The notes beneath the pieces are model-generated. The model was not told where the DNA came from. It did no database searches and worked only from the letters and a program-made list of their open reading frames with translations. This document shows positions 40,060 to 50,704 of a stretch of DNA of 64,000 nt, piece after piece (position 1 is the stretch's first letter; each line of letters starts with the position of its first letter). The stretch comes from Collybia mongolica (Eukaryota > Basidiomycota > Agaricomycetes > Agaricales > Clitocybaceae). The DNA lies in contig JAAXNY010000011.1 in NCBI GenBank assembly GCA_013420905.1, forward strand, positions 2,418,001 through 2,482,000. The letters are read 5' to 3'. The position numbers were made by a program, and so were the translations under genes.

Positions 40060-40624
40060 TTAGAGGTTAATGTCGATCGAGACGCAACCAATGGCAATGA
40101 CTCCGTGCTAGAAGCAATATGTTACAGTGTCCAAGCCAGAGTCAAAGAAACCACTTACGAAATCGTTGTTGGTGCAGCAGACAGGCTGAGCAGTGCAAGC
40201 GCCAGAACCAAGGCCACTGATATCAATGGGGGAGCAGGTGATGCCGACCAGGACGGACAGATCGACGACGACGACACCCAAGAGCCCGAGGAGAGTGGAG
40301 GCAGTCGCAGAACCAGCCTGTCAATTAGTGGTCATGAGAAACTCATCGCGAATACGGGAAGGTGTAAAAAGGCGAAACGTACGGTTTCGACGCTGTTGCA
40401 GCACTGTAAATCCCCAGTGTTGCACTGACTAGGGGGGATCGCGGTCGCGGTAGGCCCAGGCTAATGAAAATAAATTCTGGTGAGCACACTGACCACCGGG
40501 GTGAGCTGAAAAGCCTTACCGCAGTGACCGCGACCGTGGTGGTGACGGGGTAATCTGTGGCGGCCGCAAGAAGAGCGAACGCGAAGAACGCGTAGAAGAG
40601 AGCAGCAGAGATGCGAGAGAACAT
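40060..40624 (-). CDS. Class I hydrophobin (unit 2, intact)
   Basis: Four-exon gene on the minus strand encoding about 129 residues. It starts at 40624 (MFSRISAALFYAFFAFALLA, signal peptide), joins PGPTATAIPPSQCNTGDLQC, then AGSATASTLLGLLGVVVVD, and ends HGVIAIGCVSIDINL with the stop at 40060-40062. All eight cysteines are present with spacing C-X6-CC-X32-C-X12-C-X5-CC-X12-C, the class I pattern. Hydrophobins are secreted and self-assemble into amphipathic rodlet films on aerial hyphae, fruit bodies and spores. Introns are short GT-AG (for example GTAAGTGG to TTCTAG near 40108-40157). A TATA-like box lies about 75 bp upstream. It is the only undamaged hydrophobin of the three units and is almost identical to the interrupted unit 3 copy. 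Confidence 0.92.
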
Positions 40625-40696
40625 ATTGAGAGTTGAGATTGTAGTACGAGTTGCGAAAAGCTGGTCGACTGAAGTATTTGGGGTACAGGTGGGCGT

Positions 40697-40704
40697 ACTT
40701 ATAG
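40697..40704 (-). promoter_or_regulatory. TATA-like box of the intact hydrophobin
   Basis: On the minus strand the sequence reads CCTATAAGTACG. The core TATAAGTA lies about 75 bp upstream of the hydrophobin ATG, a usual distance for a strongly expressed fungal gene. The identical element occurs upstream of the interrupted copy at 48539-48546. Confidence 0.5.
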
Positions 40705-40749
40705 GTGGATGGTGGTCTGTGCGTCTAAACGAGAATGAATTTGCTGGGA

Positions 40750-43439
40750 ACAAAGCCTGTGGATTTCAGGGTTCAGTCAGACTTGATCGAGCGTAAATGA
40801 ATTGAACGGAGCAAGTGCGTATCCCGTGGTTCGTTGATATGTTTTCCGCTGTCACAGTTTGCATAGAATCCCACTCCACATATTCTTCAACGCGTCGACT
40901 GAATATAAATTTCTTGATGCCTTGCGACACTTTCCCTTCTTAATAACTGACGAGAAAAAACTTGAATCACCCGCTATGCGAGATTGTATTTGGTGTCTGT
41001 GACTGAGCGCGAGGGAAACATATGCACGCACTGTACCTCAACTCTCACTTTCCCGCTATTAACCTGATAGATGTAAGGGAATGGAGATTTACGTATGATA
41101 TAGAAATGACGTACCTTAATCAGAGTTTTGACAGAGCACGCCACAACATTTGAGAGTCATGGGAGACGATTACGTTGCAAAACTCCTTGCAATATACATA
41201 TCCTACCAAGCCATCCCAGCATAACAATTAACCTAATAATATTATGACTTTCCGGAACCGACATGTTATTTCAAACTCACCAAGAGAAGGGACTTGGAGA
41301 AGCCCAACTTGTATGACACGTTCGCCTTCGCATAGTATGCGTACGCGAGGATGTTGAGTGGCATAAATATAAAGTTCCGTCAACCTGACGGGGCATGAGA
41401 ATCAAGCAGGAAATTGCGCGCCCCTGAGGTTCGTGAACACGCACTCCTGCAAAGTGAAGAGGAACAGACATGGATCCCACTTCACATCCACAGGGTCATT
41501 CGATATACTAACCGTATGCGGGTGTTGTTACAGTCCTGCGATACCTCATTTCATTGACGATTCTAGGGAAAGAACCAGTTCTGGTGGGCGTTGTGTGTAA
41601 AAATCCTGTCGATTATTTGACGTGCACAGTGACTTCTAAGAAACAACACATATGCATGTGTTCTTCCTCAATTAAACGGCGTTGTGCTGATGAAACTCCG
41701 GGTCAACGGAGATTTGCACATGATGTAAGGATGACGCACATCGAAGCTTCTGACAGAGGATGTCAAGCATATGGCGGGACCACCTTGATTCTATGACATG
41801 AAGTACATTGCGGTACCGAACCTATCAAACAGACTAACCTAATATGAGGTAGTATTGTAACTTCACTCTGGGTTTGGCGTGACTGTGGGCGTTAGGAAAT
41901 GACAGCTGGTAGTTGCGATCGCATATTACGCAGTCACAATACACGCTTTATGGGGAAAACATTCAACACTGATAACTTTCTCTATGAAGTAATAAGAGCA
42001 TACTTTGCTAATTGTGAGGATTGATGAGGGTCGGGAAAGTATGCGATTCCCATGGTTTATTAACATATTCTACCCGCCACCAGTTTTCCAGGGTTTGCGA
42101 TCACAGTACTCGGTGTTGCGAAGAATGGCGAGGGTAGGTGGGTTGTAACCGTCCGCTTGGATGATCACATTTTATTGTTTGGAGAGGCAAATAGGTCCCA
42201 AAGGTTGCCGGTATATTTGAGTAGTTTGGGTATTAAGGGATTTAGAACATATGCTGTCCTTGCGGCCTGACTAGGTTGATAAAAAAGATCTAGTCAAATG
42301 AAAAGAGTATGACACCGTTCTTACCTATTGTGCTAATACCTGAACAATAGTATTCAATCCTAGGCAATATAGGTATAGAATGTCCGCGGCTTGGACTCCT
42401 ATTCACGTGGGTGATAGAACAGTAGAGTGGAGTTGAAGCACAATGAAGAGGGTGGGTTCCTGATCTACCCGGACCATTCCTCATGTACACATCCTACCTA
42501 AGCCCGCCGCGAACCAGTACTTTCATGTCACGATGGCCGTCATCCAAAGAAATAAAATTTGTTCGTTAGACCACTTCAGTTATTTTGGCTCTGTACTCCT
42601 GTTCCAGACATTCCCCAGCATCGTCGTCATCTGTTGGACGAGGACGGTGAGAATGTTCAAAATACTAAACTTGAAAGTTATTGGCACCTGCGCAAAGCTT
42701 GGGTTTATATACGGGAACCATCCAAAAGTCGCCATTGCAACCAGCGAGTTGAAATCGAAATGTTTAAAAGCCACCCTGCTCGGAGATGGTCAGCGAATAT
42801 TTGTGACTCTGAAGGCTGATGGACTTGGAGGTGTGAGAGAGGGAGGGTCACATGACCGTGTCCCTTGTTCATCCCAATTTGCCGGAACACCAACTCCCAA
42901 GTCAGATTTGGCCAGAGCCATTGCGAAGCTAAACGCGTCAGCTCATACAAGGGGGCAAGTATCTGGGCTAGGTGGGGTGGTCCCCACGGGTGCGTGGCAA
43001 GACCGTAGCCGTCTGGGTACGTGTCCCTCATCAGGGCGCATACAGGATGCCTCATGCGCAAAGATACCAAACGATAAGTGTATCGACTGGTCATGCAAAA
43101 GCGATAACATCAGTCTTGTCTCACCGAGGGGACGGGATCCGCATGCACTGTGAAGACCAGACCAATCGCTACATCCGCCCAAGTATTGACATTCTCGTTG
43201 AATTGCTTGCCTGGCACTTACCATATTTGGATCTGTATTCCTGACGGCGAGTCTAATATACTCATTTCTAATACCATCCTTTGAATTTACTAACTTTGTC
43301 TTTAAGCATAAGTCGTCAAGCCTCCTGCGCACTTGTTTCGAAGGATGCTTGATGGTAAGTTAGTAAAATTTCTTCATGTCATTTTGCTTGTTTTATCTGA
43401 TGCAGCAATTGGGATCTCGAGGGTACAGTATACGTAGGC
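40750..43439. other. Distal noncoding part of unit 2
   Basis: About 2.7 kb without a recognisable gene. A motif family with the core CGTGGTTCGTTGATATG recurs in looser form: near 40830 (GTATCCCGTGGTTCGTTGAT), 41415 (CGCCCCTGAGGTTCGTGAA) and 42045 (GCGATTCCCATGGTTTATTA). The region is matched piece by piece by 48590-50385 and 58618-59000. The longest frame (42533-43153) is not shared as a frame by the other copy and is judged noncoding. Confidence 0.5.
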
Positions 43440-43984
43440 ATGGCAGTTAAACATGGGTACGGCCTTGAAAGATATTTAATTTTGGCCATGCTGAATAGTC
43501 TCGTTATTTTCTGTCCTGCTGTCTCATTACTGGATACGCCAATGGATTATCCACTCCAACGACAATTCACACCACCAGGGGTCAGAAGGTTCATAAAGAC
43601 TCAACGTTTAGTATACTCAGATCCACATAAATCCCTCCACATTGTACTCGCCATATACTACCCACCCCACATAACAGTTTACAATTCATGCCGATTTTCA
43701 ACATCCAACGTTCGACGTTCACTGCTCAAGAGAGAACCAGTTCTAAGTCCTTCCCATACAATCCACCGACATGTGTTTGTCTCGGGTGAGAATTCGCGTA
43801 GCAAGCATGCTCTGCCCATGGGGAAACCAATTATTGCGTACAACGATGCTACATCATCCCTTCGCCAAACTCATTGGATGATGACGGGCGCCCGGTCCCA
43901 CCATCAACTCCGATTTCCTGTCACACAACACGGTCCATCCACATCGATACATCTCCTGTACGAGTGTGTACAGCACCAACAGCC

Positions 43985-44682
43985 CACTAAATCAACTATT
44001 ATCCAAAGGTGTTCTTCAACGTCGCATCTTCCGTAGACATGTGCCTTAATGGGTCAACCAGGACGACACGATCGCTGCTGAGAAAGCACCGTACAGAACG
44101 ATTCCTCCAGCTATGTCCAGGATCCTCGACTCTGTCAACAAAGGCCCTTCTGCCCCGTGCCACTGGAGCAGCCAAGAATATATGATCAGTAAGCCGGTAT
44201 AATCGAGGTGGCGAACAACAGAATCTGGACCTGTCGTGATGGAGTGGTAGCTCTGGCATATGCTGATCTCAAAGAACCCCCTCACGGCTCGGTAGCAGTG
44301 CATTCGAAGAAGAGTTCCGAGCTCCTTGAGTAACACGCCTGCTACCACAAGTCGGTTCAGACAAAAAACTTCTACCCACCCATCTCACATAAACACAAAC
44401 AAAATGTAACTCGATATAGGCTCTGCTGGACATTTGTTCGCTATGATCTCAGCTTTTCCGCGATACCTAGCGCCCAGAATACGCAATAAGTCAACTGAAA
44501 TTTGGTATCAACCAGGCCATGGACCGAATCCTTACGTGGTGGAGTCTTGCACTTTGTGTAGAAACCATATGTTCGTGACAGGCGGCTCTTTGGTTTTGGA
44601 AGACACATCTGGTGCGGTCCATGTCTTGCGAAGTCTGACTGTAGCAACTAAGACACAGGGTAGTCTGGCAAATGACATTTAG
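43985..44682 (-). pseudogene. Decayed ICMT-family methyltransferase (unit 3 copy)
   Basis: Exon 1 remnants read MSFARLPCVLVATV and RKTWTAPDVSSKTK on the minus strand, ending at a stop in place of the splice donor. Exon 2 remnants include ELGTLLRMHCYRAVRGFFE, GPDSVVRHLDYTGLLIIYS and, in another frame, STEDATLKNTFG. The catalytic block is partly recognisable but frameshifted from the C-terminal block. It stands at the same place in its unit as the intact copy at 34611-35379. Confidence 0.75.
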
Positions 44683-45311
44683 GCAGTATCGCTTCTGCTC
44701 GAACTTCCTTAACTGTGGTGCTGATTTGAGCGGAAAGCTATTCCCATCCGCCACCGACTGAACGACAAACTTGATTTCAGGTTACTTACCAAAGAAAGAG
44801 CCAATAACGTGCTTCTTATTACATAGCACCTGCTCACAACGTTTCTGGATTGGACAAGGAAGAGAGATCGTTGCTCCAACCAAAAGAAAAACTAAATACT
44901 TCCTCTCTAATTACTAGTGGGTAGTAGGTGTGAAGCCCTCGGTCGTCAAGTAGCGGGTGTCGCTCACGAGTCCGGTGAGAACGAAAATTAGAATAATGGC
45001 CCTGGGCGTCAGATGTCCAATTTATCGCCCAAAAAACTTCGCTCGAAGCATTTGCTACTTGAATTCACCAACAAAACATCATCACATTGCATCCCCCTCC
45101 ATCAAACACATACAAGGACTAAACAACATATCAAAACTTAGGCCATCATCACCTATCCCACTGTTGCGCCAAGCTACTTGTCATTGGCAATTTAGAGGTT
45201 AATGTCGATCGAGACGCAACCAATGGCAATGACTCCGTGCTAGAAGCAATATGTTACAGTGTCCAAGCCAGAGTCAAAAAAACCACTTACGAAATCGTTG
45301 TTGGTGCAGCA

Positions 45312-45318
45312 GACAGGC
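45312..45318 (+). repeat. Left target-site duplication of the KDZ-type element
   Basis: GACAGGC at 45312-45318 is repeated at 48023-48029. The uninterrupted hydrophobin has a single copy at the same place (near 40179-40185), so this is the target duplication (7 bp, or 6 bp if the last base is chance). Confidence 0.75.
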
Positions 45319-45347
45319 CACCAGTAGCTGTCAGTATGATGTATAAT

Positions 45348-45434
45348 CTACTGTGCTTACAGTAGACCCATGATACATAATCGACTGTCCTAACAGTAGG
45401 TCTTGATATATCAAACCGCTGTAATTTACAGTAG
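45348..45434 (+). repeat. Palindromic subrepeats in the left end of the KDZ-type element
   Basis: Three imperfect palindromes with a period of about 35 bp: CTACTGTGCTTACAGTAG (45348-45365), GACTGTCCTAACAGTAGG (45383-45400) and CGCTGTAATTTACAGTAG (45417-45434). Relatives occur in the right end (near 47941-47958 and 47976-47992) with the same spacing. Repeated palindromes near transposon ends are typical of transposase-binding arrays. Confidence 0.65.
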
Positions 45435-45768
45435 CTCGGCATTTCCCATCCTCCCCTTCCTTTGGCGCGTACCACTGTAGGCGGTGGGCTTGTCGATGCC
45501 CACGTTGACGAGCCTTACACCCCCCCCGACGCTCGCTAATCAAAATACGGCTGAATCTCGATTTCTCGATGAGATCGCGCCACTCGATAACCGGCTTGTT
45601 CCACTAAATGCTTGTCTTTTTCTTCCAGTTCGAGATGTACTCATTTCTTCCCTTCTTTCCGTTCCCTCACGTTATTTCTTCTTTCTTTCTCTTCGATATG
45701 TTTTACTTTTCATAGGTTTTGTTTTTCTCTATAATTAGAATTGAGCAGCAATATAATTAATATGTACA

Positions 45769-46950
45769 TCAGTGACATTCAACGTGATAAACCTGTCCGT
45801 CGGGTCCTTCTGGGCACCCGTTACCCCTCAACATATACTCATCCAGGTTACGCCAGGTTTTCTCACAAAATTCACGTACTTGTGACCGTATTGCGGCTTG
45901 GCGAAAGGCATAAGCTCGCAAACCTTCCGCGTGAATTTCGTCAGCATCAGGGACAATCCTTGTCACGCGCTCTAGCCATTGTTGCTCTTGGGATCGAAAG
46001 AATTGCTTGATCCTTCGCATCTCCTCCTCGAGCAGCAAACACTCCTCCTGCCAACGATGAGCTCGTGCGCGTGCTTTGCACCACTCGATACGCAGGGCTA
46101 AAGACTCAAGTGAACATCAAGAATCAGAATAATGAAAAGGTGCATACCTTCTTGCATCCCTGCTCCGGAAGGGTCGTATTCACCCCCTTCGCTAGTTTTC
46201 CAGATCCACGACATGGTCACATGGCCTTCACTACTGCCGCTTTCTTTCGCAGACAACCCGCGAAGATCAGTATCAGCCAAGGGCCGGATCTCGCCATCCC
46301 ATCCAACCCTCCCGAGTGGCCGAGCCATGCGTAACAAAGCGGTACGGAACCCTCGATATTTTTGAGCGCTTTCGTCAATACGCGATTGAACACTGCGCAA
46401 GAGATTCTGGCTTCTAGTGATCTGGCGCTGGCCACGAGAGAAACGGTCCTTCGCGGCATACATCTGCGAACGGACAAGAAGGAGACGGCGGATATCGTGA
46501 AGGGTATCGTGAGCTTGCGCAAACCGCAGGCGCCACTCGATCTCCATCATCTCGTGGCTGACGTCAATACGATCCAATACTTGCGACGGCAGGAATAGTT
46601 CAGCATCTATAGCCGATGTCAGGCTGTCACTTTCGTCTTTGATACGTAGGCGTGCAACGGCCGGCATGTAAAGTAGTTGGACAGCAGACCACGCCTCGAT
46701 TTGTCGTGAGAGACGGTTGGCACGCTCCAGCACCTTTGCGTGTTGAAGATCTGTGGAATGAAGGCCAAGGGACTTCGAGTCAACACGGAGACGACGTCTA
46801 ACAATGAAAATAAGCATCAATTAATTACATTATATGGGTAGCAACCGACTTACTGTAGTTCTTCAAGCTCTATGCCCTGTGTCATGAGCACACTAGCAGG
46901 GAGATTCTCGTGAACGACGACCGAGGAGTCACCAATTGACGATGCGTGGA
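45769..46950 (-). pseudogene. C-terminal fragment of a KDZ (CxC2-like) transposase
   Basis: Minus-strand exons: GDSSVVVHENLPASVLMTQG (about 46930-46860), an intron, RRRLRVDSKSLGLHSTDL to AWSAVQLLYMPAVARLR, DAELFLPSQVLDRIDVSHE, QRQITRSQNLLRSVQSRID and WIWKTSEGGEYDPSGAG. A 45 bp intron joins the last to SLALRIEWCKARARAHRWQE, LLEEEMRRIKQFFRSQEQQ and a stop at 45769-45771. This is the usual C-terminal end of basidiomycete KDZ transposases (the W-x-A-Q-x-x-x-P-A-V region, the RSQ block and the final W-x-K-A-R helices). The N-terminal Cys-rich and catalytic regions are absent. Confidence 0.7.
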
Positions 46951-47374
46951 GATTGGAGCCGCATTGAATATCCCTGGAGCCCCTACATCAGCGCCGCCAT
47001 CTATACCACCCCCTACAGATGTGTTTACAGTTGCTGCGCAACCGAAGACGAGGGCCGTTACTCGAGCTAAACCGAAAAAGTTGTCGGGCATGGAGCGATC
47101 CTTAGGGGCCGTGAAGAAATCAGTGGCGGCTCCTCCCGCGCTTCAACCTTCGGACGAACCAAACACTTCTAGGGAGCAAGGGGGAGTGCAGGGCGAGCGG
47201 AGTCGGCGTGTTCGAAAGGTGGCAATGTCGAAGGAGGTGCCAGTCCCATTGACGAAGCAATGGGAGGAGAAGGAGAACGAAACGTGAGTGCTCACCGTAC
47301 AGTAACCCATCCAACCATTCTGACCATCTGCCGCATCACCCAGCCGCAAAGTGAAGAAAGCACGAACTCAGTAA
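46946..47374 (+). pseudogene. 3' end of a second gene inside the KDZ-type element
   Basis: Frame from 46946 (MEIGAALNIPGAPTSAPPS), Pro/Ala-rich, then RAVTRAKPKKLSGMERSLG and SRRVRKVAMSKEVPVPLT. A 60 bp intron leads to RKVKKARTQ and a stop at 47372-47374. Low-complexity, basic and of unknown function. It points away from the transposase fragment and looks like the surviving end of the partner gene of the parental element; the Met at 46946 lies at the deletion junction and is probably not the original start. Confidence 0.45.
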
Positions 47375-48467
47375 AAACCTCCTCCCACATCACGTAGTAC
47401 TGTATTTGTTGTATCCGTAGTCACTTGTATTTCTTGATATCGTTTTGTATTTTTTGATATCGTTTGTATTTCTTGCAGCCGTTTTGTCTTCCCCTCCCTG
47501 TCCCGCATGTAATGTTGTTCTTGGGCGATTTGCGCCATTAATGAGCTTGACTCTGTTAATGCAGCATTGTCAAATTTGGATTTTATAAACCAGAAAAATA
47601 AAATAAACAAAGAGCGGAAAACATACTGGAGGTATCGGAAAACATACTGGAACATATCAGGCGGAGGTATCGGAGGCCAGAATATGGAGAACGAGGAATG
47701 GGGAAGAAGGAACCATCATGATGCACAGAAACCGAGGGAATGGTTGGACCGTTCGATCGTTGATGGATTGATGCGGCGAAACAAAAGCGGAGGAACAACA
47801 GAAGCGAGTAAAATAGGGCGGACCTGGGAGTGCGAAGCGGAGGCGCTGTACAGCGAGCAACAGCAAAGGGGGCGGGCGTGGATGACGGAGGTGATTTAAG
47901 GTCACGTGTAAAATCCCAGAGCCGTGATATATCATGACCCCTACTCTAAGGACAGCGGATGATGTATCACCAGTCTGCTGTAAGGACAGTGCATTTATAT
48001 ATCAATTTGACGTCTACGCCTGGACAGGCTGAGCAGTGCAAGCGCCAGAACCAAGGCCACTGATATCAATGGGGGAGCAGGTGATGCCGACCAGGACGGA
48101 CAGATCGACGACGACGACACCCAAGAGCCCGAGGAGAGTGGAGGCAGTCGCAGAACCAGCCTGTCAATTAGTGGTCATGAGAAACTCATCGCGAATACGG
48201 GAAGGTGTAAAAAGGCGAAACGTACGGTTTCGACGCTGTTGCAGCACTGTAAATCCCCAGTGTTGCACTGACTAGGGGGGATCGCGGTCGCGGTAGGCCC
48301 AGGCTAATGAAAATAAATTCTGGTGAGCACACTGACCACCGGGGTGAGCTGAAAAGCCTTACCGCAGTGACCGCGACCGTGGTGGTGACGGGGTAATCTG
48401 TGGCGGCCGCAAGAAGAGCGAACGCGAAGAACGCGTAGAAGAGAGCAGCAGAGATGCGAGAGAACAT

Positions 48468-50388
48468 ATTGAGAGTTGAGATTGTAGTACGAGTTGCGAA
48501 AAGCTGGTCGACTGAAGTATTTGGGGTACAGGTGGGCGTACTTATAGGTGGATGGTGGTCTGTGCGTCTAAACGAGAATGAATTTGCTAGGAACAAAGCT
48601 TGTGGAATTTCAGGGTTCCATCGGACTTGATCGAGCGTAAATGAATTGAACGGAAGAAGTGCGTACCCCGTGGTTCGTCGATATGTTTTCCGCTGTCACA
48701 GTTGGCACAAAATCCCACTCCATATGTTCTTCAACATCGATTAAATATAAATGTCTTCATGTCTTGCGACGCCTCCCATTCTTAATGACTGACGAGAAAA
48801 AAAATAAGCCACAAGCTGTGCGAAATTCCATATCCGCGAAGGGTCGTGAGGGAAACATGCACACATGCACGTATTACATCTCAATTTCTCGCTATTTACA
48901 TGCTAGAGCATAAGAAAATGGAGGTTTGTGTATAAATGACGCACCTTACTTGGAATTCGACGAAACTCGCCGAACTTATTGAGAGCCGCGGGGGAAAACC
49001 ACGTTGCAAAGCCGCTTGCAATATACATATCTTACCAAGCCTTCCCAGCATAACAATTAACCTGATAATATGATGGCTCTCCAGGGCTGACATACTATTT
49101 TAAGCTCATCAAAAGCAGGAGCTTGGGAAGCCTGACTGGTATGACACGTTCACCTTCATATAATATGCGTACGCGAGGATGTTGAGCGGCATTGATATAG
49201 TTCAAGTCAACCTGACGGGGCATGAGAGGGCTCGTTAAATTGCAACAATGTTACGGTACAAAACAACGACATTGGACCCTGTGGTTCGGACACCTTATAG
49301 AGAATCGAGCGGAAAATTGCGCGCCCCTGAGGTTCGTGAATACGCACTCCTACCAGACAGCGAAGGGGAATCAACACGGATCCCACCCCAGATCCACAGG
49401 TCACTCGATGTACTGACCATATTCAGATGCTGTCACAATCCTGCGATACCTCACTTTATCGATGATTCACGAAGAAAAACCAATCCCAGTGGGCGTCATT
49501 GTGAAAATCCTGTCAACAATTTGATGTGCACGGTGACTGCTGAGAAATAATACATATGCATGTGTTGCGCCTCAATTAACCGGTATTGTGCTGATAGAAC
49601 CCCGGTTAACGGAGATTTGCACAAGATGCAAGGATGACACACATCGAAGCTTCTGACAGAGGATGTCAAGCAATTGGCGGGACGACCAACAAGCGTCTTT
49701 GATTCCACGATACACGAGGTACACCGCGGTACCAAACCTATCAGACAGGCTAACCCAATATAAGGTGGTACTGTAATTTCACTCCGGGTGTTAGGAACTG
49801 ATAGCTAGTAATTGCGATCGCAGATTCCGCAATCATATTACACGCTTTACTGGGGGGACATTCAGCCCTGATAGCTCTTTCTATGGAGTAATAAGAGCGT
49901 ACTTTGCTACTTCAGAGGATCCTGAGAGTCGAACAAATACGCACTTCCCATGCTTGTTTAACATATTCTCCCCACCATCAGCCCTCCAATGTTTGGGATC
50001 ACAGTACTCGGCGTTGCCAAAAGTCGCGAGGGTAAGGTGGGTTGATATTACTCGTTTAGACTGTCACGCCTGTTACGTCTTATTGTTTGAAGTGATAAAT
50101 CGTTTGTACTGATCGTAAGTATCTTTGAATAGTTTGTAATAAGGGGATTAAACGCATGCTGCCTTCGCAGACTGAATAGGCTTAGAAATCAGCGAAACAA
50201 AAAGAAATAATGACACCGCTCTTACCTATCGTGCTGATGTCTGGGCATTAGGCTTTGATCCCAGATAATCCAGGCGGAGAACTACCATGGCTTAGACTCA
50301 TAATTCGTGGGTAATAGAGCTGTAGAGTGGAGTTGAAGCACAACGAAGAGGGCGGTTTCCTGACCTACCCGGACCCATCCTCACGTAG
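48468..50388. other. Distal part of unit 3 up to the Plavaka element
   Basis: About 1.9 kb without a gene, matching 40625-42480 of unit 2 at clearly lower identity than the hydrophobin region. The last bases before the Plavaka element (TCACGTAG) match the uninterrupted unit 2 sequence TCATGTACACATCC. Confidence 0.5.
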
Positions 50389-50580
50389 CATCAGGAAAAT
50401 GACAATTTGTCTGATGTGTCTTATTTGCCTTATTTGACCTTATTTTGATCTTATTTGATCTTATGTCTTAAAACGACCTGTTTTCTCAGATTCCTTGTAA
50501 GACGCCAGACACCTTTAAGACCATAAGACGGTTTTAAGACCATAAGACGGTTTCAAGATAAGTTTATGTAAGGAAAAAAT
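50389..50580. repeat. Left subterminal repeats of the Plavaka element
   Basis: Repeated TCTTATTTG, TGATCTTAT, CCATAAGACGGTTTTAAGA and CCATAAGACGGTTTCAAGA in under 200 bp. The right end (about 56820-56990) has matching TCTTAAA, GTGTCTTAAA and GTCTGGTGTCTTA repeats, with AAAGTGTCTT three times in a row near 56940-56970. Such arrays are transposase-binding zones in CACTA-type elements. Confidence 0.65.
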
Positions 50581-50704
50581 TAAAACAAGTAGATTACGCC
50601 TAAGTAATACTATGCAGATGCCAAGCTGCCGGGCTGTTTATAGATTTGTATGACGTCAACCGAAAATCTACAATACCTTTGCATGAAATCGGGATACGGT
50701 TGAT

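Larger units (their letters stand above)
38340..43439. repeat. Unit 2 of the triplicated methyltransferase-hydrophobin block
   Basis: The same order of landmarks as in units 1 and 3. Its distal part (40750-42930) aligns with 48590-50385 of unit 3 and then, across the inserted elements, with 58618-59000. For example, TTTTGGCTCTGTACTCCTG occurs at about 42584 and 58713. In this unit the hydrophobin is intact and the methyltransferase is decayed. Confidence 0.75.
45319..48022. mobile_element. 2.7 kb KDZ-type DNA transposon derivative
   Basis: Insertion defined exactly by comparison with the uninterrupted hydrophobin and flanked by GACAGGC. The two ends are imperfect inverted repeats of roughly 100 bp: left CACCAGTAGCTGTCAGTATG, right end read on the minus strand CAGGCGTAGACGTC. 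They share internal blocks such as CTTACAGTAGAC/CTTACAGCAGAC and TGATACAT. Inside are the 3' ends of two genes pointing outward: a KDZ transposase C-terminus on the minus strand and a small plus-strand gene end. Their 5' halves are missing and meet near 46945. This looks like an internally deleted, non-autonomous copy of a larger two-gene KDZ element (Kyakuja-Dileera-Zisupton). The family call comes from the transposase C-terminus. Confidence 0.72.
45192..48467 (-). pseudogene. Class I hydrophobin split by a transposon (unit 3 copy)
   Basis: The gene starts at 48467 and would stop at 45192-45194. Outside the insertion its sequence is practically the same as that of the intact hydrophobin at 40060-40624, including signal peptide, introns and TATA box. 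The 2.7 kb element at 45319-48022 lies in the third exon between the fifth cysteine and the following Cys-Cys pair, so the mature protein cannot be made. Apart from the insertion no inactivating change is visible, so the disruption is probably recent. Confidence 0.9.

Noticed and set aside
39864..40070. 68-codon plus-strand frame found almost identically at 44957-45202
   Set aside because: Its conservation is due to the near-identical hydrophobin tract; it lies antisense to the hydrophobin 3' end and has no domain.
40343..40753. 136-codon minus-strand frame, identical at 48186-48596
   Set aside because: It covers hydrophobin exon 1 but reads through two introns and into the 5' leader; the spliced eight-cysteine model explains it better.
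42533..43153. 206-codon frame in unit 2
   Set aside because: The aligned sequence of unit 3 (58670-59000) does not keep the frame, and there is no recognisable domain.
47567..47899. 110-codon plus-strand frame within the KDZ-type element
   Set aside because: No domain, a competing antisense frame of similar length, and a position in the noncoding right part of the element.
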